DNA of 6,444 bases from Candidatus Acetothermia bacterium (GCA_003535305.1 DOHL01000007.1:1-6444), one strand, 5' to 3'; counted from the stretch's first letter, positions 1 through 6,444 are shown. Translations and numbers: made by a program. The notes: generated by a model not told the origin, from the sequence alone.

Positions 1-1
1 T

Positions 2-22
2 AAAATGCAAAATGGAAATACA
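2..22 (+). repeat. short A-rich heptad repeat at left edge
   Basis: Two near-identical 7-nt units, AAAATGC (2-8) and AAAATGG (9-15), are followed by a decayed third, AAATACA (16-22). It lies in non-coding DNA and is cut off by the window edge, so its full extent is unknown. A similar pair occurs at the opposite edge on the other strand (6429-6442). With so few units, chance is a real alternative. The stretch from 23 to 62, between this and the 9-bp array, shows nothing I can name. Confidence 0.3.
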
Positions 23-62
23 GGCGGTCGTGGATAGTAGCATAAGCAGGCGCGAAGACAAC

Positions 63-125
63 AAACTCCATAAACCCAATGAACTCAACGAACTCTATGA
101 ACTCAATAAACTCTATGAACCCAAT
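63..125 (+). repeat. seven-unit 9-bp tandem array, consensus RAACYCHAY, in the dnaE leader
   Basis: Seven head-to-tail 9-nt units are in perfect phase with no indels: AAACTCCAT, AAACCCAAT, GAACTCAAC, GAACTCTAT, GAACTCAAT, AAACTCTAT, GAACCCAAT. All seven fit RAACYCHAY; an eighth (126-134) is too decayed to count. On the dnaE-sense strand the array has at most one G per unit, at the first position, so the transcript would be A/C/T-rich and poorly structured. The variation is confined to a few positions (A/G at 1, C/T at 5, the 7th base, C/T at 9), which suggests an old array diverging under some constraint or repeatedly homogenised. The array ends 46 nt before the dnaE start. The same family, same orientation relative to the gene, lies upstream of rtcB at 6394-6429. 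Function unknown. Confidence 0.85.
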
Positions 126-160
126 AACCCCTCAGTCGTTTTATGGCTAAACAACTACAT

Positions 161-168
161 AAAGAGGA
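161..168 (+). promoter_or_regulatory. ribosome binding site of dnaE
   Basis: AAAGAGGA has GAGG at 164-167, four bases before ATG 172. This is a purine-rich Shine-Dalgarno at slightly short spacing, and it fixes the dnaE start at 172. No convincing -10/-35 promoter pair was found between 1 and 160. Confidence 0.7.
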
Positions 169-171
169 TCG

Positions 172-3100
172 ATGAGTAACAGATTTGTCCATTTGCACGT
201 CCATTCCGAGTACAGCATCCTTGATTCCACTTGCAAAATACCTGATCTTCTGGCTATGGCTGCAAAATGTGATATGAGCGCGCTGGCCCTGACTGATCAT
301 GGCGTGCTCTCAGGGGCGATCAAATTCTATCAACAAGCGAAAAAATGCGGTATCAAACCGATTATCGGTTCTGAAGTATATGTTGCACCGAAAGATCGGT
401 TCGATAAGACTCCCACAGCTGGTAAGCGATACTGGCACTTGGTCCTCCTGGCAAAGAACGAACAGGGGTATCGGAACTTACTACGATTGGTCAGTCTTGC
501 CTATTCCGAAGGATTCTACTACCGTCCCCGTGTTGACAAGGAACTCCTGAGCCGTTACAATGAAGGTCTTATCGCGCTATCAGCATGCGAAAGCGGAGAG
601 ATTCCCAAACTCCTCTCTATGGGGCAGAAGGAGGAGGCATACCGCGCAGCAGATGAGCTTAACTCGATCTTCGGTCGCAATAATTTCTTCATCGAATTAC
701 AGTATCATGGCCTCGATCGTCATCGGCTGTTGGGCGAACGTCTCCGGCAGTTAGCAGATGAACTCTCTATTCCGCTCGTAGTGACGAATGATATTCACTA
801 TATCTCCCCGGATGACCGCTTAGCGCACGAAGTACTACTCAATATTCGCGCTAATAAGAAGATCACTGATGAAGATCGTCGCCGGTTCGATGGCGATGGT
901 TACCATTTCCGTACATTTGAGGAGATGGAAAGACTCTTTCCCGATATTCCCCAGGCACTGGAGCAGACACTGGAGATCGCTGACCGCTGCCAGCTGGAAA
1001 TCGAATTTGGCGCGACGCAAATTCCACCGTTTGAGTTTCCGGAAGAGCATGAGACTGCTGATGATTACCTACGTGAATTGACCCTTTCCGGTGCTGCGGA
1101 TAGATTTAATACCATCACGCCGGAGATACAAGAACGGCTCGAGTATGAGCTCTCTGTTATCGCGCAAATGAACTATGCCACTTACTTTCTCATCGTGTGG
1201 GACTTTATCCGCTTCGCCCATGAAGCACAGGTGCCGGTAGGCCCGGGAAGAGGATCAGCGACCGGCAGTCTGGTGGCGTATTGCTTGGGGATCACCAGTG
1301 TCGATCCGATCCGTTATAACTTAATTTTTGAGCGTTTCTTGAACCCGGAACGGATTGGACTGCCGGATTTTGATATCGACTTTTGCGCCAAGGGTAGGGA
1401 TAAAGTCATTGCATATGTAAAAGATAAGTACGGCCAGGAACGGATGGCGCAGATAGTTACTTTCGACCGCATGGCAGCACGCAGCGTGATCCGCGATGTA
1501 GGTCGTGTGCTTGCTGTTCCATACGACAAGACCGATCGGACAGCCAAGATGGTTCCATTTGGCTATTCGCTCGATAGCGCATTCTCCCAGGTAGCAGAGT
1601 TAAAGTCTCTTCTTAAAACGGATGAGGAGATTATGGAGATGGTGCAGATCGGCCAGCGCCTGGAAGGACTGGTTAGAAATGTATCGACCCATGCGGCCGG
1701 AGTGGTGATTGCTACAGATGATTTGATAGCCCATGCGCCACTGCAGCGGCTCTCCGATGGAGAAACAGTTACCCAGTACGACATGGGTGATCTGGAGGCC
1801 ATCGGCTTATTAAAGATGGATTTCTTGGGGTTGCGCAACCTGACGTTGATTGCAGAGACGATTCGCACAGTGGCAGAACAAACCGGAACAGTGCTCGACA
1901 TTGAGAGACTGCCCCTTAATGATGAGAAGACCTACGAATTAATTCGCGCTTGTCGTACCAGCGGGATCTTTCAATTAGAGAGCACAGGGATGAAGGAGCT
2001 GATCCGGCGAATGAATCCGTCCCAATTTGAGGATCTGATCGCTTTACTAGCGCTCCATCGTCCAGGGCCACTGGAAAGCGGCATGGTCGACGATTACATT
2101 GAACGCCGCCAGGGCTCTCAACAAGTGGAATATATCCATCCCTGCGTAGAAGAGATCCTAGCAGAGACATATGGACTGCCGATCTATCAGGAACAGTTGC
2201 TGTTGATTGCTCAGAATCTTGCCGGGTTCTCTCTCGGTGAAGCCGATATATTGCGCAAAGCAATGGGGAAAAAGAAGAAAGCGATCATGGCTTCGATGCG
2301 CGATAAATTTTTACATGGATGTGCGACAAATAAGATCGACAAGAAGATTGCGCTCCAGGCATTTGCGGATATGGAGAAGTTCTCCCGCTATGGGTTCAAT
2401 AAATCGCACGCTACTGCGTATGCATTCGTCTCTTACTGGACCGCATATTTAAAAGCCAATTATCCGGCCTATTTCTTAGCCGGCCTGCTCACCAGCGTTG
2501 ATGGAGATAGTGATAAAGTAGCAGAATATATCGATAAGTGCACAGAGATAGGGATAAAGGTTTTACCGCCTGATATAAATGAAAGCGAGCGCGATTTTAC
2601 GCCGATCGATGAGCATACGATACGTTTCGGTCTTGGAGCGATCAAACATGTCGGCGATAGTGCAATCACCGCGTTGATTGCAGCGCGCAAGAAGAAAAAA
2701 AGATTCTCCTCTTTCTTCGATCTATGCCAAACACTTAATGAGACGGCGATAAGTCGCGAAGTCCTTGAATCATTGATCAAAGTAGGCGCTTTCGACCAGT
2801 TCGACCAGAGTCGCAAAGGGTTGTTGCAATGCGTCGGCGCAGGGACGGAGATAATGCAGTCGGCACGAAAAGAACGCAGCACTGGCCAACGATCGCTCTT
2901 TGCCGACAAAGCAGAGATTTATTCACAAGACGCATTCATAGTCGATGAAGAGGAATTTTTACCTGAAGAGATTCTCCAGTTCGAAAAAGAGCTTCTCGGA
3001 TTGTACCTGACTGCTCATCCACTCGACAAACATAAGGATATTCTTACTACTTGCTGTATACCCTCAGTTGATCTTGCTTCACTGCCGGAAGGAGAACGGG

Positions 3101-3606
3101 TTACGATTGGGGGACGGATAAAACGTGTACGGAAGATAAGCACCAAGAAAGGCAACCAGATGGCGTTTGTGACCATTGAAGATCTCTCCGGTGAAGTGGA
3201 AGTCACCATCTTTCCCAAGTTACTGGAGAAGGAGAACGGGTCGGTCAAAGAAGAGGAATTATTGGCGCTGGAAGTGTCGATAGGAAAGCGGAACGGTGAA
3301 ATGAGCCTCGTTGCGGAAGATATATCTCCCCTTGCAAAGCTCCGACAACAGACTCCGCTGGCGATCTATTTGACGTTAAAGGCGGAAGAGACAGAGAAGA
3401 AGAGATTACGCGCCATCATCGATGTCGTTAAAACTCATCCCGGCCCCTTACCATTGATCATCAGACTCACCACCGATGATCATGCAATTGAGATCCTCGC
3501 TGATAAGAGATATATGGTGACCCCATGCGCAGCGCTGAAGCATAAATTGGAGGATATATGCGGCAAAGAGACGATCACGGTACGGAAAAACCGTATTGTG
3601 GAGTAG
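172..3606 (+). CDS. dnaE: DNA polymerase III alpha subunit (DnaE1 type)
   Basis: Catalytic subunit of the bacterial replicase, adding dNTPs to the primer at the fork while tethered to the beta clamp. It has 1144 residues, close to E. coli DnaE (1160). Domains: PHP (about 1-210, HLHVHS at 7-12, TDHG at 41-44, TNDIH at 205-209); C-family polymerase core with GPGRGSATGS (357-366) and LPDFDIDF (397-404). The catalytic aspartates by family alignment are D401, D403 and D550 (KMDFLGL). The fingers follow, with RKAMGKKK (695-702) and GFNKSHATAYA (741-751); then a helix-hairpin-helix region (about 819-850), a clamp-binding peptide QRSLF (906-910), an OB fold (about 977-1020) and a C-terminal domain ending in a typical VRKNR-like tail. 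All nine PHP metal ligands seem present (H9, H11, D18, H43, E68, H89, C139, D207, H209), so the domain may be an active proofreading exonuclease. The start has a good Shine-Dalgarno and gives the usual N-terminus. No frameshift, intein or split is seen. The clamp motif and length favour DnaE1 over error-prone DnaE2. Confidence 0.98.
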   Translation: MSNRFVHLHVHSEYSILDSTCKIPDLLAMAAKCDMSALALTDHGVLSGAIKFYQQAKKCGIKPIIGSEVYVAPKDRFDKTPTAGKRYWHLVLLAKNEQGYRNLLRLVSLAYSEGFYYRPRVDKELLSRYNEGLIALSACESGEIPKLLSMGQKEEAYRAADELNSIFGRNNFFIELQYHGLDRHRLLGERLRQLADELSIPLVVTNDIHYISPDDRLAHEVLLNIRANKKITDEDRRRFDGDGYHFRTFEEMERLFPDIPQALEQTLEIADRCQLEIEFGATQIPPFEFPEEHETADDYLRELTLSGAADRFNTITPEIQERLEYELSVIAQMNYATYFLIVWDFIRFAHEAQVPVGPGRGSATGSLVAYCLGITSVDPIRYNLIFERFLNPERIGLPDFDIDFCAKGRDKVIAYVKDKYGQERMAQIVTFDRMAARSVIRDVGRVLAVPYDKTDRTAKMVPFGYSLDSAFSQVAELKSLLKTDEEIMEMVQIGQRLEGLVRNVSTHAAGVVIATDDLIAHAPLQRLSDGETVTQYDMGDLEAIGLLKMDFLGLRNLTLIAETIRTVAEQTGTVLDIERLPLNDEKTYELIRACRTSGIFQLESTGMKELIRRMNPSQFEDLIALLALHRPGPLESGMVDDYIERRQGSQQVEYIHPCVEEILAETYGLPIYQEQLLLIAQNLAGFSLGEADILRKAMGKKKKAIMASMRDKFLHGCATNKIDKKIALQAFADMEKFSRYGFNKSHATAYAFVSYWTAYLKANYPAYFLAGLLTSVDGDSDKVAEYIDKCTEIGIKVLPPDINESERDFTPIDEHTIRFGLGAIKHVGDSAITALIAARKKKKRFSSFFDLCQTLNETAISREVLESLIKVGAFDQFDQSRKGLLQCVGAGTEIMQSARKERSTGQRSLFADKAEIYSQDAFIVDEEEFLPEEILQFEKELLGLYLTAHPLDKHKDILTTCCIPSVDLASLPEGERVTIGGRIKRVRKISTKKGNQMAFVTIEDLSGEVEVTIFPKLLEKENGSVKEEELLALEVSIGKRNGEMSLVAEDISPLAKLRQQTPLAIYLTLKAEETEKKRLRAIIDVVKTHPGPLPLIIRLTTDDHAIEILADKRYMVTPCAALKHKLEDICGKETITVRKNRIVE
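3576..3600 (+). promoter_or_regulatory. RNA hairpin at the dnaE-yvcK junction
   Basis: The last sense codons of dnaE fold into a 10-bp stem, 3576-3585 against 3591-3600, closed by an AAAAA loop (3586-3590). Eight pairs are Watson-Crick (inner five: TACGG with CCGTA). Two are G-U (3579-3597, 3580-3596), which pair only in the + strand RNA, and a further U-G (3575-3601) is possible. The 3' arm ends on the first G of the GGAG that should serve the next gene, and it contains the alternative TTG start at 3596. There is no T-run afterwards, so it is not an intrinsic terminator. Inference: ribosomes finishing dnaE would melt it and expose the downstream start, coupling translation. Chance formation inside coding sequence cannot be excluded. 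Confidence 0.5.
3600..3603 (+). promoter_or_regulatory. ribosome binding site of the yvcK-like gene, overlapping the dnaE end
   Basis: GGAG lies 10 nt before ATG 3614 and overlaps the final Glu codon of dnaE. It supports 3614 over TTG 3596, which has only a weak GGAAAA ahead of it and sits inside the hairpin stem. Confidence 0.55.
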
Positions 3607-3613
3607 ATTCGCA

Positions 3614-4927
3614 ATGAAACTCCACCTACCGCGCGGCCTCCGCTGGCTCTATCCCGGGATGCGGATAAAGCGCTGGGTATCTCTCACTGTGGCAGCGATG
3701 GGGCTGTTTGTCTTTGGGCTGTTGGCGCTGATGGGTAGAGAGCTGGTAAGAGATCTATACCGATTATTTCCCTACGGGTCAAGTTTACGGTACATATTTA
3801 TCGGACTAAGCCTTGTGATCGGCACAATCGGGTTCGGGTACGGGGTACACCGGCTCGTCCGTTCCGTTGCCAAAGGGATCGCTCCATCAGTGACGCAGAA
3901 GCCATCGGATATTATCTATCGCACACGAATTCTCAGTCGAGGACCGCGCGTCGTCGCCTTTGGCGGCGGAACCGGACTGGTTGCACTTCTGCGGGGACTA
4001 AAGGAATATACAATGAATATAACAGCAGTGGTTACTGTTATGGATGACGGCGGCAGTTCCGGCCGCCTGCGCACGGAGTACGACGTCCTCCCGGCCGGTG
4101 ATATCAGAAACTGCATCCTTGCACTGGCGGAAGATGAACAGAGGATGAGCTATCTATTCCAACATCGCTTCCGTAACATGCCGGGGCTGGAGAACCACTC
4201 TTTGGGTAACTTGGTCATTGCTGGATTGGAACAGGCGGTGGGTGGGTTCGACCGTGCCATCGAAGAGATGAGCCATCTATTGAATATTCGCGGACAAGTA
4301 TTGCCTGTTACGCTGGAAAAAGTCCATCTGGTAGCGGAGATGGCAGATGGCGCGCTGGTGAAAGGCGAGAGCACGATCGCCACTGACCCGCGCCGGATCG
4401 CCAACATTTCTCTTTCGCCACGATCGATCCCCCCTTATGAAAAAGTCCTCACAGAGATCGACTGCGCTGATCTCATCATCGTGGGGCCGGGAAGCCTGTT
4501 TACCAGTTTGATTCCTAATTTGCTCGTAGAAGGGATCGCCGCTGCAATCACTACTTGCCGCGCAGAGAAGTTTTACATCGCCAATTTGATGACCCAGCCG
4601 AGTGAGACGAGTGGATTCAGTCTTTACGACCATCTGCGTGCGCTGGACGACTACATCGCTGTGCGTTCTTTCGATGCCGTAATCGTCAATACCGGCCGGC
4701 CTGCAGCGGAAATCAGCAGCCGCTATCAACGAGAAGATGCATTGCCGGTCGTCAACGATCTGCCGGAAGAGAATGAGTACGATCTACAGGTGATTCAGCG
4801 GGATCTGATCGAAATAACAAAAATAGAAGGGAAATTGACAGTCAAGCACGACCCTGTCAAATTGAGTAAAGTGATCGTCAACAGCGCGGGTGCTTTCCTT
4901 AAAGTGTGTGCGCACCTTAACCCTTGA
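3614..4927 (+). CDS. yvcK: membrane-anchored YvcK/CofD-like gluconeogenesis factor
   Basis: Member of the YvcK branch of the CofD-like superfamily. In B. subtilis and Listeria, YvcK binds UDP-sugars and is needed for growth on gluconeogenic carbon sources and for normal wall synthesis; it is not the F420 enzyme itself. From ATG 3614 the protein has 437 residues. A basic N-terminus is followed by two predicted membrane helices (about 21-40 and 60-78), so the C-terminal domain should face the cytoplasm. That domain shows the Rossmann-like AFGGGTG (115-121), MDDGGSSGRLR (143-153), PAGDIRN (160-166), HSLGNL (195-200), GPGSLFTSL (291-299) and NLMTQPSET (324-332), all typical of YvcK. The membrane extension explains the length over the roughly 320-residue soluble form. 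The start is 7 nt after the dnaE stop; the alternative TTG 3596 would add six residues and overlap dnaE. Substrate and role in this organism are inferred from the family. Confidence 0.92.
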   Translation: MKLHLPRGLRWLYPGMRIKRWVSLTVAAMGLFVFGLLALMGRELVRDLYRLFPYGSSLRYIFIGLSLVIGTIGFGYGVHRLVRSVAKGIAPSVTQKPSDIIYRTRILSRGPRVVAFGGGTGLVALLRGLKEYTMNITAVVTVMDDGGSSGRLRTEYDVLPAGDIRNCILALAEDEQRMSYLFQHRFRNMPGLENHSLGNLVIAGLEQAVGGFDRAIEEMSHLLNIRGQVLPVTLEKVHLVAEMADGALVKGESTIATDPRRIANISLSPRSIPPYEKVLTEIDCADLIIVGPGSLFTSLIPNLLVEGIAAAITTCRAEKFYIANLMTQPSETSGFSLYDHLRALDDYIAVRSFDAVIVNTGRPAAEISSRYQREDALPVVNDLPEENEYDLQVIQRDLIEITKIEGKLTVKHDPVKLSKVIVNSAGAFLKVCAHLNP

Positions 4928-6377
4928 TAACCACAATCGGCCGTAACCGCGCCACTTTCAGATTGATCCCTGCGTGGTGGACAGGAGCGATGACGAGATC
5001 GATATCCTTGTACGCGCCCGGCGCCTCTTCCGCAACTCCGGGGATACTGTGCGCACGGAGAGTGATCCCTGCTTTTGCCAGAGCAGTACGTACATCTTCG
5101 CCCCAGTACTTCTTCTTCGCTTTTTTACGTGACATTGCCCGTCCTGCACCGTGAATTCCGCTACCAAACGTCTTTTCCATCCCTTTCTCCGTCCCTCTCA
5201 TAATGTAAGAGGCGGTTCCCATCGTCCCGCCGATAATGATCGGATGGCCGACTGCGTCGTAAGCGCGCGGATTCTCTTTATGGCCGGCGGCAAAGGCGCG
5301 GGTCGCTCCTTTGCGGTGGACAAGGAGTTCTTTTAACTCCCCTTTTACACGATGGCTCTCGAATTTAGCGGTATTATGGCCCACATCATACAAGAGTTTC
5401 ACAGCTGTCGGCGCAACTCCTAAGGTGCGTTCCAATGAGAGACGGACAAGATGGCTCAACACCTGGCGATTGGCGAACGCAGCATTGATGCCGCCGATCA
5501 CCGCGGAAATATAACGCTTTCCTTCCGAGCTCTCAATCGGCGCACAGACCAGCTCCCGCTCGCGGATTGGAATTCCGTATTTGCGGCTGGCCTGTTCCAT
5601 CTCTTTCAGATAATCCTGTCCGATCTGGTGCCCCAGGGCACGCGAACCAGTGTGGATCGATACCACTACCTGATCTTTATAGAGACCGTATATCTCCGCT
5701 GCCTTACCATCGAAGATCTCTTCGATATATTGAATTTCCAGATAGTGATTTCCTGAGCCGAGGGTCCCCATCTGCCGAAAGACACGCTGTTTAGCTTTAA
5801 TGCTCACAGCAGCAGGATCAGCACCGGCCATCATTCCTTCTTCTTCGATGAATTGTAGGTCGACCGGTGTGCCATAGCCCTTCTCAACGGCAAACCGCGC
5901 TCCCTGGCATAACAGCACATCGACTTCAGCGGGTGACAGACGGAAATCGCCTTTTGATCCAAGACCGGCAGGGACGGTACGGAATAGATCATCGGCCACT
6001 CTCTTCTCTTTGCCTGCTAATTCGTTCCGTACAAGAGGAGTCGTGAGTAATCTGACGCCGCAGTTGATATCGAACCCGATTCCCCCCACTGCTACCACTC
6101 CTTCTTTGCAAAGGAACGCTCCGACACCGCCGATAGGGAATCCATATCCGGGATGTAGGTCGGGCATCGCGATGGAAGCAGAGACGATTCCCGGTAGGGC
6201 GGCGACATTCTTTATCTGGCGCAGTTCGTTCCATTCCGTCTTCGTCGCGCTCTCTTCCATAAGTTGCGCGATTATCTGCTCAGCAGCGAATATTCGCCCC
6301 GGCACCCGCATATCGCCGGTTTTAGGCAGTTCCCATTCAAACTCTGCTACTTGTTTCAATTCAAATTCTCGGTTCAT
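4917..6377 (-). CDS. rtcB: RNA-splicing ligase RtcB (3'-phosphate/5'-OH RNA ligase)
   Basis: Cytoplasmic GTP- and Mn-dependent ligase joining RNA 2',3'-cyclic phosphate or 3'-phosphate ends to 5'-OH ends; in bacteria it is linked to repair of cleaved tRNA and rRNA, in archaea to tRNA splicing. From ATG 6377 it has 486 residues, near the archaeal Pyrococcus enzyme (481) and longer than E. coli RtcB (408). Visible motifs: MPDLHPGYGFPIGG (71-84), GGIGFDINCGVR (98-109; metal ligands D103 and C106), GSGNHYLE (207-214; N210, H211), SIHTGSR (240-246; H242), YDVGHN (330-335; H334) and GSGIHGAGR (405-413; H409, the expected guanylylated histidine). The end, VARLRPIVVIKG, is the classic archaeal-like C-terminus. 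All catalytic and metal residues are present. TTG 6395 would add six residues but overlaps the GAGGA ribosome site, so ATG 6377 is preferred. No archease or RtcA neighbour lies in this window. It stands convergent to yvcK. Confidence 0.97.
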   Translation of the reverse strand: MNREFELKQVAEFEWELPKTGDMRVPGRIFAAEQIIAQLMEESATKTEWNELRQIKNVAALPGIVSASIAMPDLHPGYGFPIGGVGAFLCKEGVVAVGGIGFDINCGVRLLTTPLVRNELAGKEKRVADDLFRTVPAGLGSKGDFRLSPAEVDVLLCQGARFAVEKGYGTPVDLQFIEEEGMMAGADPAAVSIKAKQRVFRQMGTLGSGNHYLEIQYIEEIFDGKAAEIYGLYKDQVVVSIHTGSRALGHQIGQDYLKEMEQASRKYGIPIRERELVCAPIESSEGKRYISAVIGGINAAFANRQVLSHLVRLSLERTLGVAPTAVKLLYDVGHNTAKFESHRVKGELKELLVHRKGATRAFAAGHKENPRAYDAVGHPIIIGGTMGTASYIMRGTEKGMEKTFGSGIHGAGRAMSRKKAKKKYWGEDVRTALAKAGITLRAHSIPGVAEEAPGAYKDIDLVIAPVHHAGINLKVARLRPIVVIKG

Positions 6378-6388
6378 CTTAAATCGAT

Positions 6389-6393
6389 TCCTC
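6389..6393 (-). promoter_or_regulatory. likely ribosome binding site of rtcB
   Basis: On the minus strand GAGGA (plus-strand TCCTC) lies 11 nt before ATG 6377, a rather long spacing. The palindrome AATCGATT (6382-6389) fills most of the gap. The site overlaps the TTG at 6395 and so argues against that start. Confidence 0.5.
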
Positions 6394-6429
6394 AAAGGAT
6401 TCGTGGGATTGATAGAGTTTATGGGGTTC
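6394..6429 (-). repeat. four-unit 9-bp repeat of the RAACYCHAY family in the rtcB leader
   Basis: Read on the minus strand, four in-phase 9-nt units are GAACCCCAT, AAACTCTAT, CAATCCCAC and GAATCCTTT. The first two fit RAACYCHAY fully; the latter two have two mismatches each and decay toward the gene. AAACTCTAT is identical to unit six of the array before dnaE, and the shared stretch extends to ATAAACTCTAT. As there, the A/C/T-rich strand is the sense strand of the downstream gene, and the array ends 16 nt before ATG 6377, next to the Shine-Dalgarno. Confidence 0.65.
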
Positions 6430-6442
6430 TATTTTCCCATTT
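6429..6442 (-). repeat. short A-rich heptads at right edge
   Basis: On the minus strand AAATGGG and AAAATAG form two loosely similar 7-nt units directly abutting the 9-bp array. They resemble the AAAATGS units at the left edge (2-15). They are truncated by the window end, and chance is quite possible. Confidence 0.2.
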
Positions 6443-6444
6443 AA

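Noticed and set aside
79..150. A 23-codon reading frame running through the 9-bp array (Asn-Ser-Met/Ile type repeats) and ending 21 nt before dnaE, a possible leader peptide.
   Set aside because: No Shine-Dalgarno before its ATG; the repeat unit AAC-TCT-ATG is stop-free in this frame simply because of its sequence, so the open frame is expected.
126..160. Search for a sigma-70 type promoter before dnaE (for example TATGGCT or TACATA as -10).
   Set aside because: No candidate -10 has a matching -35 at acceptable spacing, so no promoter is called.
1563..1901. Open frames antisense to dnaE (also 1916-2263 and 2469-2909).
   Set aside because: They mirror conserved polymerase codons and show no family motif; typical shadow frames of a long gene.
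2691..2718. A7 run (2695-2701) followed by a GAAGAAA/TTTCTTC pairing, resembling a programmed frameshift site in dnaE.
   Set aside because: The run is not a slippery heptamer in the dnaE frame, the stem is A-T rich and follows from Lys and Phe codons, and full-length DnaE is read without a shift.
4899..4920. Imperfect inverted repeat TTAA-GTG...CAC-TTAA containing the palindrome GTGCGCAC near the convergent gene ends, a possible bidirectional terminator.
   Set aside because: Stem is short with a mismatch, lies inside both coding ends, and neither strand has a T-run after it.
6010..6444. Long open frame on the + strand opposite the rtcB N-terminal region, open to the window end.
   Set aside because: It is antisense to strongly conserved RtcB codons, has no recognisable domain and no good ribosome site; a shadow frame.

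Overview
The window carries three complete protein-coding genes of the core information-processing and cell-envelope type, packed tightly, with gene-free DNA only at the two edges (1-171 and roughly 6378-6444). The replicative polymerase is a DnaE-type Pol III alpha, so the host is a bacterium. Base composition is moderate. The 5' leaders hold short degenerate tandem repeats, and the RtcB is of the longer archaeal-like form. Together these look like an uncultured candidate-phylum bacterium (for example the WOR-3/TA06/Cloacimonadota sort), but this placement is a low-confidence impression and not something the sequence proves.

Layout from left to right: A-rich heptad repeats (2-15); a clean array of seven 9-bp units (63-125); a Shine-Dalgarno sequence; dnaE (172-3606, +). 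A hairpin specific to the sense RNA (3576-3600) is formed by the last dnaE codons and ends on the Shine-Dalgarno of the next gene. That gene is a membrane-anchored YvcK/CofD-like protein (3614-4927, +), which meets tail to tail, with an 11-bp overlap, rtcB (4917-6377, -). The rtcB leader again holds 9-bp units of the same family in the same orientation relative to its gene (6394-6429), followed outward by A-rich heptads at the window edge.

dnaE and yvcK are almost certainly co-transcribed and probably translationally coupled, linking the replication polymerase with a regulator that, in studied relatives, binds nucleotide sugars and affects cell-wall and carbon metabolism. RtcB is a separate convergent unit for RNA ligation or repair. 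No mobile element, CRISPR array, tRNA/rRNA or defence system is visible. The parts most worth a second look are the 9-bp leader repeats shared by two unrelated genes facing opposite ways, the junction hairpin, the fully conserved PHP metal site in the polymerase, and the overlapping convergent gene ends.
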